This document shows, in pieces, positions 11,337-22,774 of a stretch of DNA of 64,000 bases; the stretch's first letter is position 1; every line of letters starts with the position of its first letter. Location of the stretch: positions 62,001-126,000 of the forward strand of contig SADC01000861.1 in NCBI GenBank assembly GCA_004194705.1, given 5' to 3'. The translations under genes and the position numbers were made by a program. The stretch is from Ditylenchus dipsaci. Taxonomy: Eukaryota; Nematoda; Chromadorea; Rhabditida; Anguinidae. A model generated the notes under the pieces. That model was not told the DNA's origin, made no database searches, and worked only from the letters and a program-made list of their open reading frames with translations.

Positions 11337-11719
11337 CAGTGCTGTAAATGGCATCGGTGCGGCACCCGATGCCGAAATTTAAGAACTCGGTGCCCAGTGC
11401 CATGATTTTACAGGTCGGTGCCGCACCGGCAATTGTTATGTATCATATCCGGCAACAGCTATCTAAGGTTCAATTAGCCATGAAAGAGCACTTAAATGTT
11501 GAAAAAAACATTGTTTTTATTCGCAGTTTAGCTTTAAAATATTCAAACTACAATAGATAATTTTTAAAACACAGTGAAAAAATGTCCGGTGCCGTGCCGA
11601 AACTGAAATTTTTTCGGCACTCGGTGCCAAAATTTCAGTGGTCAGTGCCCGATGGCAAGATTTTTCAGCCCGGCGCGTAGTGCGGTGCCGGTGCCTAAAT
11701 TCCGAAATTCACAGCACTG
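11337..11719. mobile_element. hAT-type MITE (CAGTGCTGT ends)
   Basis: CAGTGCTGTAAATGGC at the left is mirrored by ATTCACAGCACTG at the right. The interior is rich in CGGTGC/GCACCG words. The flanking octamers TGTAAGAC and TATTAGAC agree at 6 of 8 positions, consistent with a decayed 8-bp hAT target duplication. Confidence 0.7.
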
Positions 11720-11769
11720 TATTAGACAAGTGACTGAGTTATAGAATTGCATTTTTGAATAACTTGTTG

Positions 11770-11983
11770 GAAGAACGGGGTGGCACTAGGCATAAAACCA
11801 CTTTTCAAGCTGCCAACATTTAGGAACTTGTGACCATACAAAGCCAATTGTTTAATAATCACTATTTTAATCCCTTTGTTTTCTGCAAAAATTGACTTAA
11901 TATGGCAAGAAATAGACTATAAAAGACCAAAATCACTTCTCCCCAACTCAATTCTTTTCTCACACCTAATTAATAAACCAAAA
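11770..11983 (+). promoter_or_regulatory. Promoter of hydrophobic gene B, conserved with gene C
   Basis: A TATA box (TATAAAAG, 11918-11925) lies 66 bp before the ATG. The upstream sequence (CATAAAA-CACTT, AGCCAATTGTTTAA, then AATCCC-TTGTTTTC) matches 60145-60287 upstream of gene C, so about 200 bp of promoter is shared. The equivalent block is missing from copy A. Confidence 0.65.
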
Positions 11984-12572
11984 ATGTCCATTTCCAAAAT
12001 TGTATTGGTGACTGTAGCTTTGATTGGCTTAGAGTGTGCCTTACTAGCAGTGCCTACCAATGGGGCTGGTGTGCCTGGAGTCTCAGGACTAGCTGCTTTG
12101 ATCCAATCTCTAGTGGTTTTGTTGCTAAGTGTGCTTTCCATCTTGACTCAAGTGCCTCTGCCAGCTGTTTGGGGCCTGATTCCAGCTGGCTTAGTCAACA
12201 CCATTCCTACTGATCTGAATGCCATAATTGCAGCTCTACCAATTGTTGGTGGGGTTCAATTGCCACCAATCAATGTGCCTAATCTGCCCAATGTTTCTGG
12301 TTAGTTTGGTAATTATTGCAATATACTTATTTGTGTGTTCAGTGTTGGTGAGCTTGCTGCAAGCTTTGATTGCGGTAGTGCTTTCACTGCTTTCCACCCT
12401 GTTGCAAGCCCCTTTGCCTGCCCTCTCAGGCATCATTCCAAATGGTTTAGTAGGCACTATTCCTGCCACCTTGGATGCTGTCCTAAAGTCTCTTCCTATT
12501 GTGGGTGGTCTTCTTGGAGGTGATGGGTTTTGCAACCTCCCAATTTCGGGCGGACTTCTCCGTGCTCTTTAA
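11984..12572 (+). CDS. Hydrophobic two-repeat secreted protein, copy B (intact, 181 residues)
   Basis: Exons 11984-12299 and 12343-12572, with a 43-nt intron (GTTAGT...TTCAG, phase 1). This is the only copy of the three with an uninterrupted frame. The signal peptide (MSISKIVLVTVALIGLECAL) is followed by a short Pro/Gly linker and two repeats of about 50 residues, each of the form hydrophobic helix, (V/A)PLPA, then (L/I)IP.GLV.TIP, then LP(I/L)VGG. The repeat boundary coincides with the intron, so each exon carries one repeat. There are almost no charged residues or cysteines in the mature part. I do not recognise the family; a secreted amphipathic or surface-active protein is only a guess from composition. 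Confidence 0.8.
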
Positions 12573-13360
12573 CAAATAAACATGCTGCGATATTTAAAAC
12601 CCAGAGCAGTAACTCTAAAGATTTGAAATACACCAACAAATTCACTCATCAAAATAATAAAGATTGTCATAGCAAATAGATTCTTATTTTTGTTGCATCT
12701 TCTAGGTGATAGTTTCTGAAAAGGCTAGAAACTAGAAAAAAATAGCTAGGATTGGTTTTACAGCGAAGTATAGTGAAGCGAAGTATAGACTGTATAGTGA
12801 GAGTTGACTGTATACAGAGAGTTGAATATATATGTACAGTCGAATGTAGATTTAACGGTCTTGGGAATTAACGGGAACTAACGGTGATTAAACGAAAATC
12901 AAAGGAGTTATTTGGTAAAAAAATTAATTTCATAAATTAATGATAGCATTCGAAAGTCTATATGTGCAACTTTTACGGGTAAAATTTTATTGGACTAAGC
13001 CCAGAATGAAGCGATCCAATTAATAAGCAACTTTTAATAAGCGCTCATGTTCCCACTTTTACTTTGAGCCCCTGGGAGTCATCAAATCTAAGTTTTATTA
13101 TCCGTCAATAGTACCGACTTTCTTTGGTCACTCCTGTTAAAAGTTTAGGAAAAGTGAGCAAGCATTTTGAATTTTTCTTTTGTGAATCTTCCAACTTTTG
13201 CACTAATAGAAAGATTTTGAAATATTTCCGTGATATTTTCGAAAATATTACCGGAATTTTTTTCATTCTACAATTCTTATTCAAATAAAATGATTAATTT
13301 AAGAATGAAACAAGGGTGAGTCTTGAAAACTGCATCATTTTTAAGAAATTTTTTGTGACA
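12573..13360. other. Intergenic; pogo-like terminus fragments
   Basis: 12790-12850 contains GAGAGTTGACTGTATACAG and related words, matching the pogo-like terminus. AATAATAAAG at about 12653 may be the polyadenylation signal of gene B. The rest is AT-rich with nothing coding. Confidence 0.5.
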
Positions 13361-13363
13361 GAC

Positions 13364-14201
13364 TACCGTATTCTCTCTAATAGAAGCACACTCTCTATTT
13401 GAACCACACTCTCTAATAGAACCACACCCCCTAAGGGGGGTTGTAAAAAAAAAACACTCTCTATTAGAACCACACTCTCTAATAGAACCACACCCCTTAA
13501 CACTCTCAAGCTGCGTCAACGGGGGTCTAACTTCAATGGATTCTCGAAGCCTGGGAAAATCTCTTGTAAGAGCTCATCGTTGAGTCATTCAAATCGTGCG
13601 CAGTTCCAATGCCACGATGGATATGAGGAGGACGCCATTCACTGCTTCAGGAAACTTGGGCCGGTTTCGAGTGGTCGAGGAAAAGGTGAAGCTCGCGCAA
13701 GATGAGAAGAAGTTGGCTGAGTAGATACAAGAAATCGGTCTTGAGTAAGCGCGAAAAAAGTTCAATAATAAAGATATATCTCTAGAGTGATGATGAGTTT
13801 TGGGACCTGTTCTGGTTTATGGGGACGCCTATTTTCACTATATATTTTTTATTTTTAGGTCGATCAAGTTGAGTATGCTGACCGGGGTGACAATAATCAC
13901 CTTGATCAACAAAATTACTTATTAAACTATTCATATAGATTATCGATATAACCATGACTGCCATAAGAAACAAAAATAAATAAAAATATAGTATAAATGA
14001 GCGTCCCCCTAAACCAGAACAAGTCCGAATTTTGTTGTGAAAAGGGATTTATGCGCGTATGCTGCAATGTTTGAATATCCTCAAAAGGTTGAAAAATAGA
14101 ACCACACTCTCTATTAGAACCACACTCTCTAATAGAACCACACCCCCAAGGGTGGTTGAAAAATAGAACCACATGTGTTCTATTAGAGAGAATACGGTAC
14201 T
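13364..14201. mobile_element. Composite MITE of the TACCGTATTT family with internal tandem CTCTCTAATAGAACCACA
   Basis: The left end TACCGTATTCTCTCTAATAG and right end CTATTAGAGAGAATACGGTA are perfect inverses. Near each end the word CACTCTCTAATAGAACCAC is repeated two to four times. The interior has a GC-richer segment (13590-13745) that reads exon-like but contains stops, and a second inverted pair (about 13808-13860 with 13985-14020) around GGTTTA-GGGGACGC. Confidence 0.7.
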
Positions 14202-14470
14202 ATAAGTTAAAGTTATTGTATTCTCAATGTCTCTTTAGACCAAACGTGAATATGAAGGGGCAGCTTTTTAGCAAAAAGCTAAGTAATTCTTTAAAAAAAT
14301 TTGTGTTTTTCAGTCAACCTTTGAAAGAAACAAACGAATAGTTTGATTAGTATTCGAGAAAAAGTAAAAAACTTTTGAACCACAAATAATTTATTCAAAA
14401 AATTAAGGCACAACTATATATATACAATTATTATAAAGCTCCATTTTTTTTGACTTCTATTTTTTGACAA

Positions 14471-14922
14471 TCATTTTTTTCTGCCGACTCCACTCAGTTC
14501 ACTGAAGCTTGGAAATTTGCTAGGTGTGCTCAAAGTAAATATAGATTTTCCATCGTTCAAGCCGCCACCTAGTCCTAATCCGAATAAGAGCTTGGATTGT
14601 TATAGTTTCTGTTGTAGCCAGAGTTGTAATTTGATCCAGAGTTGTAGTTCCTATTGTAGCCGGAGTTATAATTTCCATTTGATCCAGAGTTGTAATTTCT
14701 GTTATATCCGGAATTATAATTCCTATTATAGCCAGTGTTGTAATTTCTATTATAGCCATTATTATTGCTGTTTCTATTGTAGCCGTTATTGTAATTTCTG
14801 TTGTTGCCGTAGTTTCCATTGTTATTATAATTGTAATTTCTATACCAGCTGCTTGAGCATCAATACTACTAATGACAACTAGCAAAACGCAAACAAAGCA
14901 TGAAATGAAGAAAAAAATTCAT
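14471..14922 (-). CDS. Secreted Asn/Tyr/Gly-repeat protein, copy 2 (frameshifted)
   Basis: Minus-strand paralogue of 8977-9505. The signal peptide would read MNFFFISCFVCVLLVVISSI if one T is removed from the run near 14913, which otherwise puts the ATG out of frame. The body has about eight GYNRNYNS/NTG/GSN blocks. The C-terminus is GGGLNDGKSIFTLSTPSK, then ELSGVGRKK and a stop at 14471. At least two more single-base shifts are needed, one just after the signal peptide (about 14860) and one near 14582. Either it is a pseudogene or the consensus is faulty. It sits tail-to-tail downstream of hydrophobic gene B, as copy 1 does with gene A. Confidence 0.55.
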
Positions 14923-14987
14923 TTAGAGTCAATTAGTTAGAAAAATAGGTTAAATTAAAAAATATTATGATTTGTAAAATATCTAGA

Positions 14988-15080
14988 CTTTTATATAGAA
15001 TTTGGGTAGATGGTATAATCATGGAAATATCGACCTAAAAAAGCTCAGTTGATTTATAACCTAAAGACTCATGTCACTTT
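14988..15080 (-). promoter_or_regulatory. Promoter of Asn-rich gene copy 2
   Basis: A TATA-like element on the minus strand (14988-14997) and the shared block with AAAGACTCATGTCACTTT (about 15061-15080) mirror the arrangement upstream of copy 1. Confidence 0.45.
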
Positions 15081-15384
15081 ACTCCCAAATAGAGTACAGT
15101 TGGGCAAGGAACCAATAAAAAACGGGTTGAATTAACAAAAAAAAATTGTTTAGTAATCTTTGCTGCGTTACGGGCCATTTAAATGTTTTTTGACTGATCG
15201 TTTTTTGTTCTTGATCAGATAAAAACATCTAATTTTGTTTAAAATTGGTTCAATTTCAAATGTTTGAATTTACGGGATACCTTTTACTATGCAAACAACA
15301 TCAATTCAAACATCAATGATCATTTCGACCATTTTTTAGTTTTTCGTTGTCGAAATTTAAATTCATTTTGTGTATACAAGAAAA

Positions 15385-15445
15385 GTGGTGCCTTGAATTG
15401 TATTGAAATTAAATTTACTGGCGTGGTCATGCCTCTTTAAGTGTT
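15385..15445. repeat. Fragment shared with 37.15-37.21 kb (CATGCCTCTTTAA element)
   Basis: AAATTTACTGGCGTGG followed by CATGCCTCTTTAA recurs inverted at about 37140-37200. Both end at a TTTAAAGAGGCATGCCC-like border that resembles the element at 57.1-57.4 kb. Confidence 0.5.
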
Positions 15446-15489
15446 TGAAAAAATCAGCATCGAAAGTCATTTTCAAAAAAAAGTATTTG

Positions 15490-15580
15490 GGCGTGTTTTC
15501 ATGGCGCAGTGGATACTACGAGTTAAAGCGTTAAAGTATGCTGTTTTAGGGTCGCAGGTTCCAATCCACCTAGTGACGGC
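15490..15580 (+). ncRNA. tRNA-like pseudogene (A and B boxes, no good fold)
   Basis: CATGGCGCAGTGGAT matches a pol III A box as in Arg-type tRNAs, and GCAGGTTCCAATCC about 50 bp later resembles a B box. A T-run follows. The acceptor and T stems do not pair properly, so this is a relic or tRNA-derived repeat rather than a working tRNA. Confidence 0.4.
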
Positions 15581-15689
15581 ATTTTTTTTTCATTTTTCGC
15601 ATTTGCTCTTAATTAAATAAAATCAGATTTGTGAATAATGTGGAAGTTGGTCTTTTACTTTTTGAAAATAATTATAATGCTGGAATTTA

Positions 15690-16194
15690 GGCTGTGCAAC
15701 CGACACTAGAAGATCAATCGGCCGATGGCGACCTAATCGACGGCGGAAATGGAAGGGTTGGCAGTGGACAGGCAACATGGATATTTGTTTTTTATCTACG
15801 TGTTTTTAGCGACACTGATGTGATGATAAAGAGCCGGAGCCGCCAGTTACCACTCGAGAAGCAACCGCCGCACTCAAGGTCTCTTAGCGCTACGTGGAAG
15901 AGAACTCCAATGATCCTGATGTGCTCCGGATGAGCGACCGATGAACGACTAAAGAAAATGAAGACCGAAGACTATTTGATTATTTTGTCTCTGACCCTTT
16001 AATGGTTTTACTTGATGTCATGTTTGTATTGTTTATTAGATTGGTTGGTGTAAAAATTTGGATTTACAAAAACTCTCTTTTAACAGACTAATCTAATCAT
16101 CGAAAAAAATCACGCTCTATATAAGGAAAGCTCGAAATAAAGGAGAGCCGAAACCGGTCATTTCGATTCCCTTATATAGAGAGTCGACTGTATG
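15690..16194 (+). mobile_element. pogo/Tigger-type transposon relic (transposase C-terminus plus 3' terminal repeat)
   Basis: After the acceptor-like TGGAATTTAG at 15690, two out-of-phase frames carry acidic coding-like sequence. 15822-15944 reads DDKEPEPPVTTREATAALKV, a stop, then RYVEENSNDPDVLRMSDR. The PPVTT-EA-AAL ... YVEEN arrangement resembles the C-terminal tail of Tigger/pogo transposases, the family from which CENP-B derives. The element ends CTTATATAGAGAGTCGACTG followed by TA (to 16194), a pogo-like terminus, with an internal inverted copy (CTCTATATAAGG at about 16115). Frameshifts and stops mean no active protein. Confidence 0.5.
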
Positions 16195-16480
16195 TCAAAC
16201 GTGACTGTAGAGCATCTGTCGAAAAAATTTCACTAATTTTGAACTTTCTTTTTTTTTGTGCAAAGTTTGTATTGACAGCATTGTAATTTCTGCTTACAGT
16301 TGCGAACGTTTGCAATTTTCACTACTTTTACTAAATGTTGAAAAATTGTAAGAAAAGTTGGAGATCTCCGAGGATAAGGCCCAATCGACGAGTTTTTTTA
16401 AGGCGATCATGTATGTTTTAATTTTACAACACCAATCCACCGAAAGTTCATAGAAATCAAATGAAAAAAGTTGTAAAAAA
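16195..16480. other. Intergenic, nothing recognised
   Basis: AT-rich and without coding signal on either strand beyond short spurious frames. Confidence 0.4.
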
Positions 16481-16489
16481 TTAGCAATC

Positions 16490-16660
16490 CAAAACACATC
16501 GAGCTGTGTCAGCTTTATCAACAAAAGAGTGAAAGAAAAAAGTTTGCATGTGTAACACGCATGTTGCTTTTTTCATAGAAATAAAAAATGAAAACAAAAT
16601 ATACGCATTTTTTATTTTTTCCCGGTGAATACAACTTTAACGCACTGTATTATATAACAC
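16490..16660 (+). promoter_or_regulatory. Upstream block of protease copy 1, conserved with copy 2
   Basis: GTGTCAGCTTTATCAACAAA and the following A-rich stretch match about 23110-23200 upstream of copy 2. A TATA-like TATTATATAAC lies about 50 bp before the conserved ATGTGG start. Confidence 0.5.
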
Positions 16661-17309
16661 ACGTTTTTCACAATGAGCATTCATTTTGAAAAAAAAAAAC
16701 AAATGTGGCATACCGTTTTTTCATTTGTCTATTTTCTAGCGATAAGTTTTGCTATTCCACATAAGGAACAGTACGACTGTGGTATTTCTTCGAGTGGAAT
16801 TCCTCACGTAGCCAATCGAGTTTGTGAGTTTTTAATAAATAAAAAAGATCTTCGTCATTTAGGTAGTCAATGGCGGAATATTAGCGAGGGTGACTATCCT
16901 TGGTTGGTCAGTATGATTGTAAGAAGAGATGATTTGTGGAAAGATGGTGTGGTGGAGTGTTGTCTCTGAGCGCCATATTTTGACTGCTAGGCATTGCCTA
17001 CCACCATCCCAAGAGTTTGTATTTCACTAGTTGAAAGCTTATGAGCTCGATGAAATTTTTTTAAAAATTACTTGAACAAAGCTAAAAATGGGCGTTTTCC
17101 TAATTGACAGCATCACAAACACATTCAAACATCAATTACCTCAATGCCTTGTAAATAGTTAAGTAAACGGTGTTGAGGCTGGATTGACTGTGGGAAGTTA
17201 CGCCAAAATAAAATTAAGTGGTGACTAAACAATGTTCTAAATAATAAAGTTTAGTTTTTTAGTTGTTATATGACAATTCTGCTTATACAACTATCTTCAG
17301 AAAAATCGA

Positions 17310-17510
17310 CTCTATTTCAGAACTCAGTGTTTTTCCTTGGTACCCCTGTTCTTGTTTTTGTCAAATTTTAGAATTAGCCTTAAGCAAGGGTAAGCCATCG
17401 TATTTCAAACTCAAACCTGAGTCTAGAATATGTTTGAGCATGTCCCATCATGCTCTGGCCTGCTCTTGTAAAAAAGACAACAGGGGTACCAAGGCAAAAA
17501 AACACCGAGT
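17310..17510. mobile_element. Foldback element in protease copy 1 intron (CCTTGGTACCCCTGTT ends)
   Basis: TTTTTCCTTGGTACCCCTGT at the left is inverted as ACAGGGGTACCAAGGC at the right. The same terminus (CCTTGGTCCCCCTGTTG) bounds the element at 55.35-55.75 kb and one end of that at 45.94-46.13 kb. Confidence 0.7.
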
Positions 17511-19369
17511 TCCAGCCGAAAATTGAATAAGTCATCAGAAAAATTAGGATTTCTACTTGGCCCTTGAAAAACCTCTAGAGTTTTTAAACCTCTTGATCTC
17601 TACATTTTGCAAATTATTTAGCGAATTCAGTTAGCTTATTAGAAAGCCAAAATTCAGAGCTACACGACTACGCATAAGAATTTTAAAAATCACAACAAAA
17701 GTTGAAAGAAAAATTCGACGGCAGAAAAAATTAAAATTTGAAAGTGAAACTCAGAAAATTGAGGACTGTAGTATTAATAATATATACTAAGGTGACTTAG
17801 TATGAAAAAATTTATTTTTTAGATATCTTGAAGATGTTCGAATAGTTGCTGGAAAAGTGACTGTTTATGGCACACAAGAGGTTGAACGGCATACAGCACT
17901 TGAAATATCCAAGTTTTTTGCTTTCCCAAATGAAACATCATCATATTCTAGACATAGCACTTTTGGAGGCTCCTTTTTGAATCTTTGATATATTTTATAA
18001 ATTTTCGAATTTTAGCTAGCTGAGCCATTGATCTTCAACAAAACAATTCAACCAATATGTTTGCCCAAAAGTTTCAGTGAAATCTACCATTCTGTCGCCT
18101 TCGTAGCTGGATGGGGTCATGATTATGACGGTAGCTCCATTACTGGCTAACTTAACTCTTTTTGATATTTTAGAAACGCCTCCAGAAACTGCACAAGACA
18201 ACTGGGTGAATATAGACACACTTAAGGAATGCTTGTATGTTTAGTGCTTCTAATACAAACACAGTATTTTTTTTTTAAACGGACACTCTCTTTTTAAATT
18301 TAAAAGGTAAAAAGGAGCTGTACTCTCTTAGGGACACTCTCTTTTTGAATTTAAAGGGGCATGCTCGTCGCCGATGGCAATTTTTTAGGGCGGGTATCAA
18401 CGAAATTCAAACGAGAATTAATTTGACAAAAAAAACAGGGGGACAACATTTTCTTTGTGTCAAATGATTGTTTAAATAAAAAAAAAATTAGAAAAATAAT
18501 ACTTCGATAAAATTAGGCTTAATGGGTAAAGTTTGGCCTATTTGAAGATTTTCACCACTCCCTCACCAGTCCTAAAAATTCCAATTATTCTATCGGAAAG
18601 CCCTTTTTATTCTGCATTGGATTCACTTTTCTGAATTTATGATTTGTTAGATCATTTTAGAGATCTTTCTCAACACATACACAACTATAATAGCACTTAC
18701 CGAATCTGTTCTGATGCTTCAACAGGGGAGTTGAGCATGTGAGTTATTGAATTTTTTTTCATTTTTGATAAATTTTTATATCAAGGGAGATAGCGGTGGT
18801 CCATTGATGGTTGAAAAACAAGGACGATGGTGGGAAATTGGAACTGTGTCACAAGGAAATAGCGGTCGTCCAAGTGTTCCTCAAGATAGATGGGGTTAGA
18901 TTATTAGAATTTTTGTGGGAATTTTTATTATTATAAATAACTAGTGTACCAAAAATTCTCGGCAGACTTTTCTAACTCAATTTAGCAATACTTTTTACAT
19001 TGCAAAATTATCTCAAACAGATGGCTTTATGGCAACATCTTAGCACTTTGTTGTAGCGCAGTTCAAGCGCTACAAATCTCGTCTTGCAGAATAGTATTTA
19101 ATAATCTAAGTGTGGAGAAATGACCATACGGGCGCCGGCGCCCTCTGGTTTTTTACAGCTGACGCCGGAGACCGAGATTTTCGGAAAGGCTCCGACTTTG
19201 TCACAATGCTTGTACCAACTAAATTTTTGAAAAATGTTTCACAAATTTTTAAAAATTTTCCCAATATTTTTGAAATTTTCTTAAATTTTCTTCTCAATTA
19301 AGTATTATTTGGATAAAAAAAATAGGAGTGGTCAAAAGTCATTTTTAAGTAAAAATTTTGCTACAAAAG

Positions 19370-19670
19370 GACCAGAAAAGTAAGTTTAAAAGGCATCAAG
19401 GGCTGTATTGGGAAGGGAAGGGAATAATACAAGAGCCACTTTTTTGGCTGCTTTACCGTGTTCATCAACTGGGTCGTCTCAAAAAGAGACTCTATATGCA
19501 TTTTATGATCAATTGTACTTCTCGGGATCATGTCTAAGATAAGTGCGTGCGCGCATCTCAACCCCAAGCAACCAAGCTCCCTGCGCCCCCGAAGGATAGT
19601 CTCTTTTTTGGGAGATCATCATCATTATCATAGTCGCTTTTTGGGAGAGGGGGGGGGGTGTATATCATAG
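19370..19670. repeat. Copy of repeat R1 in protease copy 1 last intron
   Basis: AAAAAGAGACTCTATATGCA, then CGGGATCATGTCTAAG and GCGCGCATCTCAACCCCAAG, match the R1 family (3.9, 31.4, 51.0, 57.8, 59.6 kb). It may include the GGGAAGGGAATAAT segment at 19412. Confidence 0.6.
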
Positions 19671-19889
19671 TAGTGCCAAAAATTCAGTATAAATATCAGC
19701 TAGAAAAGTCCCTAGAAAACTTTTGCTACACCACTTCTTAATATCTTAGATGTGTACGCCCGAGTGAGCACTGGATGTGACTGGATGAGCCAAGTAACTA
19801 ATAATGAAGTCAAATGTCTTGACTTTAACAGTCTGAAATACAAGTGGCTAAATGATAAAAAAATGAATAATTTTATGTTATACAAATAA

Positions 19890-20400
19890 AATTTGCATAG
19901 AACATATTTTTTAGAATGTATCTTAACCAATTCAAAAAAGTTTAAAGTAAATGTTTGAATAAGTAAAGATTTTAGGAAACCGAGCTAAAGTGACAATTGT
20001 AGTTATTCGAATAAAAGCTCCTTATATATGAAAAGCGATCCTTAGTAATTTTTGATCACACCCTGTTACTTTAATTCTGAATGGGGTTAGCTATAGAAAA
20101 AATTCTCGATGAATTGCCCTAAAATTTGTTCGATTTTTTTCTCAGGAAAAATTTAGATTTTAGGTATTTGAAAAGTATCAAGACAAATTTTCAAATCCTT
20201 CTTTCGCAGCATATAACTGTCTTTTTACTTAATCTTTTTATTTTGTTTTAAAATAACATATTCCCTTCAACTTGATTATTTCGGATAAGTCACCCTTCGG
20301 TTCCAACCATTTTCGAGGTCATTCAAACCGACATGCCTAAGCTGTTAAAACTCTGTTTTCAATTACCCCTAAAAAAAGAAGTAGTAGAAGAAGTAATAAG
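19890..20400. other. No gene seen
   Basis: AT-rich intergenic sequence after the last exon of protease copy 1, with no supported feature. Confidence 0.4.
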
Positions 20401-20403
20401 CTG

Positions 20404-20610
20404 ACAGTCTCTAATAACCCGACACGCCCTACTTCGAAAACCTATATGTCAGGCTAAAGAATTTTTTTCGCAAAGCCGTTTTTTGTTTTACCTTAATTTC
20501 CACAAGCTCTACTGATTTCACTTTTTCGATTTTGAATTTTCACATGAAAATCTCGAGATTGAATCAAGATTTTTGGATTTTTCGATGATTAAAATAGTAA
20601 TTACAATAAT
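20404..20610. mobile_element. Diverged TACCGTATTT-family remnant (GACAGTCTCTAATAACCCGAC)
   Basis: The internal order (TCTCTAATAA, then CACAAGCTCTACTGATT, then CGATTTTGAATTTTC) follows the interior of the MITEs at 27.7, 34.1 and 53.65 kb, with ends too diverged to define. Confidence 0.5.
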
Positions 20611-20882
20611 TGTGTAGCAGAAGACCTCAGTTTTTTAACGAGCTGTTAAACTTCATTTAACGATTGTAGAAATGTAGAGATTTAGAGGTTTGAACACGAT
20701 AATGCAGAAAAATTAAAAGATGGAAAAAATTACCACAAAAATTCAAAGAGAAATACAAATTTCACATTAGCGGGCATTAGCTAAATTGAACCTGAATCAC
20801 CCCAACCCTCTCCCCACTCACTTGAACCTCAGCGACCCCTACGATTTAAAAATTCTGACAACGCTATCTTGTCGATTTACTT

Positions 20883-21082
20883 TAAAGGACCATACTTGTT
20901 GATGCAAATGAAAATTTGACAAATTCAAATGCGCGCGGACACTTCTCTTTCGTCTCTCACTGTACTTTTTTGAGTCGCTCGGAATAACTCCAAAGAGTAG
21001 AGTGCGAGACGAAAGAGAAGTGTCCCGCGCGCATTTGAATTGGTCAAATTTTCATTTGCATCAACAAGTATGGTCTTTTAAG
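20883..21082. mobile_element. Foldback element with GACCATACTTGTTGATGC ends
   Basis: GACCATACTTGTTGATGCAA at the left is inverted at the right (TTGCATCAACAAGTATGGTC), and pairing continues inward through GCGCGCGGACACTTCTC almost to the centre. A second, similar copy is at 47.68-47.85 kb and a partial one at about 37.04-37.14 kb. Confidence 0.85.
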
Positions 21083-21471
21083 GGATTTCAATTTTTATGC
21101 TGACAGACAGAAAAAGTCGAAGCTGGACACTCGAGAAGCTTGCTTTGAACAAGTTTGTTTATAATATACCCATGATATAATGACATTCCTTTAAACTTGA
21201 TTTTTAACAGTGTCCGACACTATGTTAACCCATAAGTGGAAAAAAGTGTCAGACCCAGCTGGGGATCGAACCTTTGGGGTGTCTACTATATATAGACTCT
21301 ACTGTAGAAAATATGTTTTTGAAAATTCACAAGGGGGCCAAGGCGATTTCGGTCTATTTTGACATGTTCAATCGTTTCCCATTTTAGTAATTTTCTAGAT
21401 CGCCAATTTTTAAATAATTTCAATTCAGAATAACAAAATTGGTTTTTAATTATAAGTGAACAATATTTTAG

Positions 21472-21984
21472 AAGCTAGTTACCCTGTCCCCAATAAAACG
21501 ACCACTAAAATACTACTCCAGAAATCCAAGTATCATTGCACCTTTCTTAGAACCAGTCAACAATGATACTCAACTGCCAAATGCAACGCCGGATAAAATC
21601 ATCAAAAGCCTGGCTAAAAAGAAAATGAAAGAATCTTTAAAAAAAGTTATGAGTCTAACAGCTCATCAGGCCGCAGTAGAAGATCATTTGGCTGTAGGTT
21701 CGTTCACACAAAATATGGTTAGAGCTAAGAGGTGCTCATCTTTTAGCCAGCCAAATGAGCGCTTGAATCATCAAAACGAATGCTTACAGTGTAATGTCCA
21801 AGCTGAGGTATCAGCTGAAGAATTGGATAGACAAATGCGTATCACCCTCCAAGATTTGCTAGCTCCGAAGCCTCACTTAGAACGCCCTGTGGCACCACAA
21901 ATAAGTCTGTCTTTGGCCAATAGCAATTTTGTGCGTTCTCAACCGACTAGGTTATTGTCTTCGTTGAGTCAGAAAGAATGGTAA
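21472..21984 (+). CDS. Long exon of an unrecognised protein (170 codons to a stop)
   Basis: After the acceptor AATATTTTAG (to 21471) the frame stays open for 170 codons to a stop at 21982-21984. It begins KLVTLSPIKRPLKYYSRN and continues through PSIIAPFLEPVNND, HQNECLQCNVQAE and ISLSLANSNFVRSQPTRL. Composition is that of a real soluble protein (balanced polar residues, one CLQC pair), unlike the surrounding DNA. I do not recognise a domain. It would be the 3' exon of a gene whose 5' exons I cannot see in the 1.5 kb upstream; alternatively it is a captured fragment. Confidence 0.5.
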   Translation, partial: KLVTLSPIKRPLKYYSRNPSIIAPFLEPVNNDTQLPNATPDKIIKSLAKKKMKESLKKVMSLTAHQAAVEDHLAVGSFTQNMVRAKRCSSFSQPNERLNHQNECLQCNVQAEVSAEELDRQMRITLQDLLAPKPHLERPVAPQISLSLANSNFVRSQPTRLLSSLSQKEW

Positions 21985-22089
21985 GATTTGTTGAATTGTA
22001 TTTAAAATTTGAGGATGGTTTTTAACCGGTCATTGATGCTTTTTAACCAGCAAGTAAATTTCAGTAAAAAAATTAATTTTTTACTTAGT

Positions 22090-22770
22090 CTCACTATACA
22101 GTCAACTCTGACTATACGGTCAACTCTGACTATACGGTCAACTCTCACTATATAGTCCTCCCATTATACAGTTAAGCTTCATTACACAGTCAACTGTGGC
22201 TATACAGTCATCACTCATTATACAGTTCACTTCTCATTACACAGTTAAATCTCACTATAGATACAGCCCTCACAACAAAAATTTCGCTTATTTTAAAGTT
22301 AAGTTATAGTCAGGGGTTGGTACTGGTTTTAAACCGGTCATATGATGCCTTTTAACCAGCACGTCAATTTCGGTCCAAAAATTTTAATTGTGAGGCCTAG
22401 TCTAATTATACAGTCAACTCTCGCAATATAGTCACCTCCCATCATATAGTTAAATTTTACTATAAAATCACCTCTCATTATACAGTAAAGTTTGATGATA
22501 CAGGCAACTTTCGCCATACAGTCATCTATCATTATACAGTTAGGTTTCACTAAAAATTCACCTCTCACTATGAAGTCACCTCTCTTTCATTATGCAGTCT
22601 ACTCTCACTATACGGTCACATCTCATTATAATTTAAGTATCACTATAAACTCACCTCACATTATGCAGTTAGGTTTCACTATAAATTTACCTCTCACTAT
22701 AAAGTCACCTCTCATTATACAGTTAAGTCTCATCATACAGTCAAGTTTTGCTATACAGTCTGCTTTCTGA
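22090..22770. repeat. 18-19-bp minisatellite (TATACAGTCAACTCTCAC type), two blocks
   Basis: Blocks at about 22090-22290 and 22395-22765 consist of imperfect copies of an 18- to 19-bp unit close to CACTATACAGTCAACTCT. The unit is the complement of the 18-bp module of the 37.6-43.3 kb array and matches the pogo-like terminus. The open frame at 22492-22770 is a by-product of the period. Confidence 0.8.
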
Positions 22771-22774
22771 AACT

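Larger units (their letters stand above)
16703..19889 (+). pseudogene. Chymotrypsin-fold (S1) serine protease, copy 1, probably decayed
   Basis: Eight segments align with copy 2: 16703-16823, 16863-about 17018, 17823-17972, 18020-18130, 18174-18234, 18661-18738, 18786-18894 and 19750-19889; a short exon near 17115 is uncertain. The signal peptide starts MWHTVFSFVYFLAISFA. The catalytic His (ILTARHCLP), Asp (DIALLEA, out of frame) and Ser (GDSGGPLMVEKQGRWW) regions can all be found. Damage relative to copy 2: one G lost at about 16954, two bases lost before DIALLEA, one G lost near 18715, and the donor after GAGGCTC changed from G to C at 17973. The lost donor is not a length error and supports real decay. 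An alternative in-frame start lies at 16673. The last exon runs about 17 codons past the end of copy 2. Confidence 0.75.
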